64,000 nt of DNA. Origin: Isoptericola chiayiensis. Its GTDB lineage: Bacteria; Actinomycetota; Actinomycetes; Actinomycetales; Cellulomonadaceae. The translations under genes were made by a program, and so were the position numbers. Location of the stretch: contig NZ_JABEZT010000002.1 of the NCBI RefSeq assembly GCF_013149805.1, positions 543,003-607,002 of the forward strand, in the 5' to 3' direction. The notes beneath the pieces were generated by a model. It saw only the letters and a list, made by a program, of their open reading frames with translations. It did no database searches and was not told the DNA's origin. Position 1 is the stretch's first letter. Each line of letters opens with the position of its first letter. This document shows positions 56,957 to 64,000 of the stretch, piece after piece.

Positions 56957-56962
56957 TATCCT
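56957..56962 (+). promoter_or_regulatory. -10 box (TATCCT) of the fasR-like gene
   Basis: TATCCT lies 6 nt before ATG 56969 and just after the CCCACAACCGG motif. Confidence 0.5.
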
Positions 56963-56968
56963 CGTGGC

Positions 56969-58132
56969 ATGTCCACCTCGACCGTGTCCCGTGACGAGAA
57001 CGTCCAGCGCGTGCGCGACGGGCTCGGGCTGCTCACCTCCGCCGCCATGCGCCGGCTCGACGAGGAGGTCGGGTGGTACCGCCAGCTGCCCGCCGAGGAC
57101 CGTTCCTACGTCGCGCTCGTCGCCCAGGCCGGTATCAACGCGTTCGTGTCGTGGTTCACCGACCCGCGCCAGACGCCGCACGGCGTGGGCGAGATGTTCT
57201 CCGCCGCGCCGCCCGAGCTGACCCGGTCCATCTCCCTGCAGCACACGCTGCAGCTGGTCCGGCTCATGGTCGACGTCGTCGAGTCCCACTCGGACCGCAT
57301 CGCTGCGCCGGGGCACGAGCGGGACCTGCGCGAGGCGGTCCTGCTGTACTCGCGCGAGGTCGCCTTCTCCGCCGCCGAGGTGTACGCACGCGCCGCGGAG
57401 GTGCGCGGCGCGTGGGACGCCCGGCTCGAGGCGCTGGTGGTCGACGCGCTGGTGCGCGGGGACACCGACGACGCCCTGCGCTCGCGCATCTCGGCCCTCG
57501 GCTGGAGCGGGCGCGGCCAGGTCCTCGTGGTGGTCGGCGAGGCGACGGACGGGCTCGGCGACGTGGCCACCGCCGAGCTGCGGCGCGCCGCGCGGCGCGC
57601 CGCTGGCGACACGCTGGTGGGCATCCACGGCGACCGGCTCGTGCTGGTGCTCGGCGGCGAGGGCGACCTCGTCGCCGCCGCCACGTCGCTGGTGGACCGG
57701 TTCGGGCCGGGCCCGGTCGTCTTCGGTGCGGTGGTCGCGAGCGTGGCCGAGGCGACGGCGTCGGCCCGTTCGGCGCTGGCCGGCCTGGCCGCGGCGCCCG
57801 CGTGGCCGCAGGCGCCGCGACCCGTGCTGGCCGACGACCTGCTGCCCGAGCGCGTCCTGACCGGCGACCGCACGGCGCGCCGCACCCTCGTGGCCCAGGC
57901 CTACCGCCCCCTGGAGGAGGCCACGGGCTCCGTCCTGGAGACCCTGTCCGCCTACCTGGGCACGGGCCGGTCCCTGGAGGCCGCGGCGCGGCGGCTGTAC
58001 GTGCACCCCAACACCGTGCGGTACCGGCTGCGCAAGGTCTCCGACATCACCGGCTGGGACCCGCTGGACGCCCGCGAGTCGTTCGTGCTCCAGGTGGCGC
58101 TCGCGCTGGGTCAGCTCGACGCCGACCTCTAG
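56969..58132 (+). CDS. fasR: FasR-like PucR/CdaR-family transcriptional regulator
   Basis: 387-residue regulator. The C-terminal HTH of the PucR/CdaR family is clear: LETLSAYLGTGRSLEAAARRLYVHPNTVRYRLRKVSDITGWDPLDARESFVLQVAL (about residues 325-380). The N-terminal two-thirds form a GGDEF-like/ligand-sensing region without GGDEF residues (ARRAAGDTLVGIHGDRLVLVLGGEGDL). Its position immediately before fabD matches FasR of Streptomyces (activator of the fabDHPF operon) and Rv2242 of M. tuberculosis, so control of fatty-acid synthesis is the likely role. Confidence 0.88.
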   Translation: MSTSTVSRDENVQRVRDGLGLLTSAAMRRLDEEVGWYRQLPAEDRSYVALVAQAGINAFVSWFTDPRQTPHGVGEMFSAAPPELTRSISLQHTLQLVRLMVDVVESHSDRIAAPGHERDLREAVLLYSREVAFSAAEVYARAAEVRGAWDARLEALVVDALVRGDTDDALRSRISALGWSGRGQVLVVVGEATDGLGDVATAELRRAARRAAGDTLVGIHGDRLVLVLGGEGDLVAAATSLVDRFGPGPVVFGAVVASVAEATASARSALAGLAAAPAWPQAPRPVLADDLLPERVLTGDRTARRTLVAQAYRPLEEATGSVLETLSAYLGTGRSLEAAARRLYVHPNTVRYRLRKVSDITGWDPLDARESFVLQVALALGQLDADL

Positions 58133-58151
58133 GCGCGCCGGGTTGACGATT

Positions 58152-58162
58152 CCCACAATCGG
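58152..58162 (+). promoter_or_regulatory. Shared motif CCCACAATCGG, copy 2 (fabD promoter)
   Basis: CCCACAATCGG in the 93-bp fasR-fabD gap, 64-74 bp before the fabD start and just after a TTGACG at 58143. It differs at one base from the copy before fasR, suggesting a common regulator. Confidence 0.45.
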
Positions 58163-58225
58163 CCCGGTCGAGGTTGGTGCGGGTCGCGACGCCCGCGACA
58201 CGTCACCGGGTGGCACCGTGGACCC

Positions 58226-59200
58226 GTGCTCGCCGTCGTCTGCCCTGGACAGGGCTCCCAGACCCCCGGAATGCTCGGCCCCTGGCTGGAGCTGTCCGGA
58301 ACCACCGACCTCGTCGACTCGTTCTCCGCGGCTGCCGGGACCGACCTGGCGCAGCACGGGACGACGTCGGACGCGGACACGATCCGTGACACCGCGGTCG
58401 CCCAGCCGCTGATCGTCTCGGCCTCCCTCGTCGCGCTCCGCACTATCCTCGAGGGCCGGCCGACCAGCGACGTCGTCGACGTCACCGCCGGGCACTCCGT
58501 CGGCGAGCTGTCCGCCGCGGCCGTCGCCGGGGTGCTGGACGACGCCGGCGCGGTCGGCCTGGTCTCGCACCGAGCCCGGGCCATGGCGGACGCCGCCGCG
58601 GCGGCGCCGTCGGGCATGAGCGCCGTCGTCGGCGGCGACCCCGAGGAGGTCCTCGCCGCCGTCGAGGCCGCCGGGCTCTTCCCCGCCAACGTCAACGGCG
58701 GCGGGCAGCTCGTCGTCGCCGGGGACGTGGACCGGCTCGCCGCCCTCGCCGACGACGCCCCCGCCCGCACCCGCGTCATCCCCCTGCCGGTCGCCGGAGC
58801 GTTCCACACGCCCTACATGGACACCGCGCGCGAGGCGTTCACGCAGGTCGCCACGACCTGGCTCGCCACGGACCCGCGCCTGCCGCTGCTGAGCAACGCC
58901 GACGGCGCCGCGTACAGCACGCTCGGCGAGGGCGCCCACGGCCAGGGCACCTCGACCGACGTGCTCTCCCGGCTCGCCGCCCAGGTCACCGCCCCGGTGC
59001 GGTGGGACCGGTGCCAGGCCACGCTGGCCGACCTCGGCGTCACCGGGCTGCTCGAGCTCGCGCCCGGCGGCGTGCTGACGGGTCTGGCCAAGCGGTCGCT
59101 GAAGGGCGTCGAGTCCGTCGCGGTGAAGTCGCCCGACGACGTCGAGGCCGCCCGGGACCTGATCGCCCAGCACTCGACCGTGGCAGGGTCGGCGCAGTGA
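58226..59200 (+). CDS. fabD: Malonyl-CoA:ACP transacylase
   Basis: 324-residue enzyme loading malonyl units onto acyl carrier protein. Motifs: VVCPGQGSQTPGMLG at the N-terminus, the nucleophile elbow AGHSVGELSAAAVAG (Ser about 91), a KSRGxxM-like HRARAMADAA, the conserved LPVAGAFHTPYM (catalytic His) and VRWDRCQATLADLG near the end. GTG 58226 opens the fabD-fabH-acpP-fabF operon. Its stop overlaps the fabH start by 4 nt (GTGA). FasR is the likely activator. Confidence 0.96.
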   Translation: MLAVVCPGQGSQTPGMLGPWLELSGTTDLVDSFSAAAGTDLAQHGTTSDADTIRDTAVAQPLIVSASLVALRTILEGRPTSDVVDVTAGHSVGELSAAAVAGVLDDAGAVGLVSHRARAMADAAAAAPSGMSAVVGGDPEEVLAAVEAAGLFPANVNGGGQLVVAGDVDRLAALADDAPARTRVIPLPVAGAFHTPYMDTAREAFTQVATTWLATDPRLPLLSNADGAAYSTLGEGAHGQGTSTDVLSRLAAQVTAPVRWDRCQATLADLGVTGLLELAPGGVLTGLAKRSLKGVESVAVKSPDDVEAARDLIAQHSTVAGSAQ

Positions 59201-60204
59201 CCCGCCCGGTGCTGCGGCAGGCCGAGCCCGTCCGGTGCTCGCGCATCCTGGCGATCGCCGGCGAGCGCGGTGACCAGGTGGTCACCAACGACGACGTCGC
59301 CGGACCGATCGACTCCTCCGACGCGTGGATCCGCCAGCGCACCGGCATCGTGACCCGGCGCCGCGCCGCCGCCGACGTCGACGTGCTCGACCTCGCCGAG
59401 GCCGCGGCCCGCAAGGCGATGGCGGCGGCGGGCCTCGACGGCCCCGACCTGGACGCCGTCGTGCTGTCCACGATCACCTACTTCCACCAGACGCCGTCGG
59501 CCGCCGCGGTGCTGGCCGAACGCCTGGGCGCCACGCCCGCCGCGGCGTACGACGTGTCCGCCGCCTGCGCCGGGTACGCCTACGGCATCGGCCAGGCCGA
59601 CGCCCTCGTCCGCTCCGGCGCTGCTCGTCACGTGCTGGTCATCGGGGCGGAGAAGCTCAGCGACTTCATCGACCCGACGGACCGGTCCATCTCGTTCCTC
59701 CTCGGCGACGGCGCGGGTGCCGCGATCGTCGGCCCCTCCGACACCCCGGGCATCGGCCCCACCGTGTGGGGGTCCGACGGCTCCAAGGCGCAGGCCATCC
59801 GCCAGACGCACCCGTGGTCCGCGCTGCAGGAGGACGCCGACGCCGGCTGGCCCACGCTGCGCCAGGACGGCCAGACCGTCTTCAAGTGGGCGAGCTTCCA
59901 GATGGCGCCCGTCGCCGCCGAGGCGATGGAGCGTGCCGGGGTGCGGGCCGAGGACATCCAGGTGTTCGTCCCGCACCAGGCGAACATGCGGATCATCGAC
60001 CAGATGGTCAAGCAGCTCGGGCTGCCCGGGTCCGTGGTCGTGGCCCGCGACATCGCCGAGACCGGCAACACGTCGGCCGCGTCGATCCCCCTCGCCACGG
60101 AGCGTCTGCTGGCCGAGGGTGCGGCGTCGTCGGGCGACCTGGCACTGCAGATCGGATTCGGTGCAGGACTGGTCTACGCCGCCCAGGTGGTCGTGCTGCC
60201 CTAG
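59197..60204 (+). CDS. fabH: 3-oxoacyl-ACP synthase III (KAS III)
   Basis: 335-residue condensing enzyme that starts fatty-acid chains from acyl-CoA and malonyl-ACP. The catalytic triad contexts are intact: Cys in YDVSAACAGYAYG (about 124), His in FVPHQANMRIIDQ (about 260) and Asn in IAETGNTSAASIPLA (about 290). DSSDAWIRQRTGI is the usual CoA-side motif. GTG 59197 overlaps the fabD stop. In actinobacteria FabH normally prefers branched starters, which cannot be read here with certainty. Confidence 0.96.
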   Translation: MTRPVLRQAEPVRCSRILAIAGERGDQVVTNDDVAGPIDSSDAWIRQRTGIVTRRRAAADVDVLDLAEAAARKAMAAAGLDGPDLDAVVLSTITYFHQTPSAAAVLAERLGATPAAAYDVSAACAGYAYGIGQADALVRSGAARHVLVIGAEKLSDFIDPTDRSISFLLGDGAGAAIVGPSDTPGIGPTVWGSDGSKAQAIRQTHPWSALQEDADAGWPTLRQDGQTVFKWASFQMAPVAAEAMERAGVRAEDIQVFVPHQANMRIIDQMVKQLGLPGSVVVARDIAETGNTSAASIPLATERLLAEGAASSGDLALQIGFGAGLVYAAQVVVLP

Positions 60205-60303
60205 ATCGACCCGTAGAGTCCGAACCGGTGGTGCGTGACAATCGCACTGCCACCCGACCCGGTGCCGGACGGCCGGTACCACGTACCAAGGAGAACCCAC
60301 CCC

Positions 60304-60552
60304 ATGGCTCACACCGCTTCCGAGATCCTCGAAGGCCTCGCCGAGATCGTCGCCGAGGAGACCGGTCTGCCCACCGACGCCGTCGTCGCCGAGAAGTCCT
60401 TCACCGACGACCTCGACATCGACTCGCTGTCGATGATGACGATCGTCACCCACGCCGAGGACAAGTTCGGCGTCCGCATCCCGGACGACGAGGTCAAGAA
60501 CCTCACGACCGTCGGCGACGCGGTGAAGTACATCGAGGGCGCCCAGGGCTGA
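60304..60552 (+). CDS. acpP: Acyl carrier protein
   Basis: 82-residue acidic four-helix carrier. The phosphopantetheine Ser lies in DLDIDSLSMMTIVTHAEDKFGVRIPDDEV (Ser about 41). AAGGAG lies 10 nt before the ATG, and a TAGAGT at 60214-60219 could start an acpP-specific transcript with an ~80-nt leader, which would allow higher expression than fabDH. It sits between fabH and fabF in the standard actinobacterial order. Confidence 0.96.
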   Translation: MAHTASEILEGLAEIVAEETGLPTDAVVAEKSFTDDLDIDSLSMMTIVTHAEDKFGVRIPDDEVKNLTTVGDAVKYIEGAQG

Positions 60553-60643
60553 GCCCTCGCGCCCGCGCGGGGCGGACCGGCACGACCCGGACCGCCCCGC
60601 GCCCGCCCTGCCCCCACACCGTCCAGTCCCAGGAGCTCCCAGC

Positions 60644-61885
<1,242 letters not shown>

Positions 61886-62013
61886 TCCCCTCCCCCGGGA
61901 ACACACCGGGTGAAATCCGGGGGTGAAAAAGCACTGCGGTCGCGGATGTGACCGATCTCTCCTAGCGTGTGCGGCGAGCGACAGTACGTCACGGCAACTA
62001 GGGGGAAGCCACG

Positions 62014-64000
62014 ATGGCCCGTTCGCAGTTCAACGACGAGCGCAAGCACCGCTCCGACTACGGGGAGCAGCCACCACCTCGGCGACCGGCACGATGGCGA
62101 ACGAGAAGGCGGTTTGCCGCGTTCGCCATCGCTGCGGGGACTGCCGGGGCGGCTGCACTCGCCGGAGCACCCGCTGCCACGTCGGCGCCGACCGACGAGT
62201 CCGAGGCGCTCGGCAAGTTCCTCGGCGGCGAGGCCGCCGGCATCGACCTCGACGACATCGTCGAAGTCGCAGGCGCGCTGGCCGAGCACCCGTCCGGCAG
62301 TGAGCTCGAGACGAATCCGCTGAGCGCCGAGGTTCTCAACGCGGTCACGGTCGACCTCGGTTCCGGACTCTCGTTGTTCGGCGAGAACGGCCTGATCGAG
62401 CTCGGCGCCGTCAATCAGTACGGCTCCGCGGACGTCGACGGGGCCGCCGCAGCGTCCGGTGCGGTCACTGACCAGGGCGCCATCGAGGTGGGCGGGAGCA
62501 CCGCGTTCCCCGCGGACGCCAGCGTCGCCCTGACGCCACTTCTCGACGACGTCGGCATCGATGACGTCCTCTCCCAGGTGGACCTCGAGCTAGGAGCGCT
62601 CTCGTCGCAGGCCCAGTGGGCCGGCGACGGAGTCCCGACCGGTGACTACCAGATCGCGGGCGCGACCATGCAGATGGAGAGCCCTGCGGTGTCGGACGTC
62701 GCCACGCTTGTCGACGACGAGGTCGTCCCCGTGGTCGACGAGGCCGTCGACCAGCTAGTAGGCCCGGACGGGCTGCTCGCGGACGCACTGAACACGATCG
62801 ACGCGCTGGACCTGGTTCTCGCGGCCCTGGGATCCGAGTTGACCGTCGACGCATCGATCGACCTCGATACGGAGGCCGCGGTCGCGCCGGTCCTCGACGA
62901 GGACTTCGGTGACGATGGCGTGGTCGTCAACGTCGGTGCCGGGACGATCGACGTCGACCTCGACACCATCCTCGGTGGGGAGGGTTCGCTGAACGGCTTC
63001 GATCCCAACACCGAGGTCCTCTCGGACGAGGCTCTCGGCGCTATCGTCGACGGCCTCAGCGCCGCGTTGGACGATCTCACGCTGGCGCTCGTCAATGCCG
63101 TCGACACCGCGCTCCAGTCCGCCGCGCTGAACTTCACGGCTAGCGGAAGTGCCGCCGGCGGCCTGACGGCGCTCGACATCACGCTCGACAGCACCGTCGG
63201 CGACGTCGTCGATGGCACCGTGGACGCCGGCGATGCCTCCATCACTGTCTCTCTGCTTGGCACGGGGGTTATCGAACTGCCGCTGAGTGACCTGGTGAAC
63301 GCTCTCGCCGGTCCCCTCGACGCCGTGCTGTTCGACGAGCCGACCGGTCTGATCGCCACGCTGGGCAGCACGATCAACACTGCGGTCGTGGCCACGACCC
63401 TGGCCGCGCTGTCTCCGGCTCTCGAAGCCTTGAACACCGTCGTCAGCCTGGTGGTCAACGTCCAGGAGCAGCCTGGTGACCGGGCCGCCCACGACCCCAC
63501 CGGGACGGACTCCTGGACCCAACGTGCGGCAAGCCTCACCCTCCTGCCCGGAGGAACACCGCTAGCACAGGTGAACCTCGCGTCCGCCACCGTGCGTGCC
63601 GTCGAGGTCCTCGACCTGGCGGTCACCGTCACCCCGGACACCGCCGCCCCCGGCGACACGGTCACCGTCGACGGCACCGGCTACACCCCGGACTCGACCG
63701 CAACCGTCGAGATCCGCGCCGAGGACGGCACCGTCATCGCCACCGTCGACGACGTCGCCACCAACAGCGAAGGCAGCTTCAGCACCGACGTCACCATCCC
63801 CGGCGACACCACCGAGGGCGACTACACCGCCGCCGGCATCGACGACACCACCACCCAGGAAGCCGACACACCCCTGACTGTCCAAGAGGACGGCACCGAG
63901 GTCGACGGCACCGAGGTCGACGGCACCGAGGTCGACGGCACCGAGGTCGACGGCACCGAGGTCGACGGCACCGAGGTCGACGGCACCGAGGTCGACGGCA
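62014..64000 (+). CDS. Choice-of-anchor G-like secreted surface protein (3' end beyond window)
   Basis: An open frame of at least 662 residues continues past the window end. GGGGGAAG precedes ATG 62014. The N-terminus has a twin-arginine-like signal (RRRFAAFAIAAGTAGAAALAG ... APAATSA). The mature part opens with EALGKFLGGEAAGIDLDDIVEVAGALAEHPSGSE and is rich in Asp, Val, Leu and Ala, which I recognise as the choice-of-anchor G layout of Micrococcales surface proteins. Near residues 530-620 an Ig-like domain (VTVTPDTAAPGDTVTVDGTGYTP) is followed by Glu-Val-Asp-Gly-Thr repeats. The C-terminal anchor is not visible. Probably a cell-wall or adhesive protein. Confidence 0.8.
   Translation, partial: MARSQFNDERKHRSDYGEQPPPRRPARWRTRRRFAAFAIAAGTAGAAALAGAPAATSAPTDESEALGKFLGGEAAGIDLDDIVEVAGALAEHPSGSELETNPLSAEVLNAVTVDLGSGLSLFGENGLIELGAVNQYGSADVDGAAAASGAVTDQGAIEVGGSTAFPADASVALTPLLDDVGIDDVLSQVDLELGALSSQAQWAGDGVPTGDYQIAGATMQMESPAVSDVATLVDDEVVPVVDEAVDQLVGPDGLLADALNTIDALDLVLAALGSELTVDASIDLDTEAAVAPVLDEDFGDDGVVVNVGAGTIDVDLDTILGGEGSLNGFDPNTEVLSDEALGAIVDGLSAALDDLTLALVNAVDTALQSAALNFTASGSAAGGLTALDITLDSTVGDVVDGTVDAGDASITVSLLGTGVIELPLSDLVNALAGPLDAVLFDEPTGLIATLGSTINTAVVATTLAALSPALEALNTVVSLVVNVQEQPGDRAAHDPTGTDSWTQRAASLTLLPGGTPLAQVNLASATVRAVEVLDLAVTVTPDTAAPGDTVTVDGTGYTPDSTATVEIRAEDGTVIATVDDVATNSEGSFSTDVTIPGDTTEGDYTAAGIDDTTTQEADTPLTVQEDGTEVDGTEVDGTEVDGTEVDGTEVDGTEVDGTEVDG
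63898..64000 (+). repeat. 15-bp tandem repeat in the surface protein gene
   Basis: GAGGTCGACGGCACC is repeated identically six times and partially a seventh time at the window edge, encoding Glu-Val-Asp-Gly-Thr. A shorter first unit lies at 63886-63897. The array continues beyond the window; the absence of any base change between units suggests recent expansion. Confidence 0.9.

Noticed and set aside
63886..64000. Possible CRISPR array at the window end
   Set aside because: Units are contiguous 15-bp repeats without spacers and stay in frame with a long coding sequence.

Overview
The window is a GC-rich (roughly 73-75 % by eye) chromosomal segment of an actinobacterium. Gene content fits a member of the Micrococcales (a Cellulomonas/Cellulosimicrobium/Isoptericola-like organism), but this is inferred from protein families, not from a search. 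The evidence is extreme third-position GC, GTG starts, many apparently leaderless genes (TAnnnT box 6-8 nt before the start codon), actinobacterial families (DUF3043, DUF4191, DUF3052, AhpE, polyphosphate glucokinase, homodimeric AceE, E2 with two lipoyl domains), and a gene order that matches, from memory, the M. tuberculosis Rv2213-Rv2245 backbone: pepA, E2, lipB, lipA, DUF4191, RDD, glnA1, glnE, glnA2, panB, phosphatase, zinc-ribbon protein, Nif3, ahpE, DUF3052, aceE, PucR-type regulator, fabD, acpP, fabF.

Layout. 1-9.8 kb: the 3' part of nadA, a DJ-1/PfpI protein, a thioesterase, an M20 peptidase, DUF3043, an aldo/keto reductase, a divergent YczE-type membrane protein and MocR regulator pair, then pyrD with three small genes. 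9.8-22.3 kb: pepA, the E2 acyltransferase, a membrane pseudokinase, an oxidoreductase/MMPL exporter operon divergent from marR, lipB, lipA, DUF4191 and RDD. 22.3-31.6 kb: nitrogen module glnA1 (with a GlnR-like box), glnE and glnA2, interrupted by YCII, DUF429, HAD and DUF808 genes. 31.7-40.4 kb: panB, ppgK, STAS, GNAT, RNase P RNA, yaaA, phosphatase, zinc-ribbon protein, Nif3 and a Pol I-like enzyme. 40.4-44.4 kb: an iron-siderophore ABC importer behind two DtxR/IdeR-like boxes. 44.6-52 kb: an accessory stretch with a Ser/Thr kinase, CBS protein, berberine-bridge-type oxidase, tandem Usp, an alcohol dehydrogenase remnant, a frameshifted flavodoxin, a GyrI-like protein, a cation antiporter and tRNA-Val. 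52-62 kb: ahpE, DUF3052, aceE, a small hypothetical gene and the fasR-fabD-fabH-acpP-fabF cluster. 62-64 kb: the start of a large secreted choice-of-anchor G-like surface protein that runs off the window inside a 15-bp tandem repeat.

How the genes work together. LipB and LipA make the lipoyl cofactor carried by the E2 protein, which probably partners AceE in pyruvate dehydrogenase; the acetyl-CoA feeds the fab operon controlled by a FasR-like regulator. GlnE adenylylates GlnA1 (adenylylation Tyr present) but probably not GlnA2 (that Tyr is replaced). The iron importer is a typical metal-repressed operon. I see no prophage, CRISPR array, transposase or biosynthetic cluster. The most unusual signals are regulatory and structural: widespread leaderless promoters, two of them nested over the stop codon of the preceding gene; a palindromic back-to-back -10 pair; a 27-codon leader ORF overlapping a kinase start; a large imperfect hairpin after glnA1; and decay of the Usp/ADH/flavodoxin locus.
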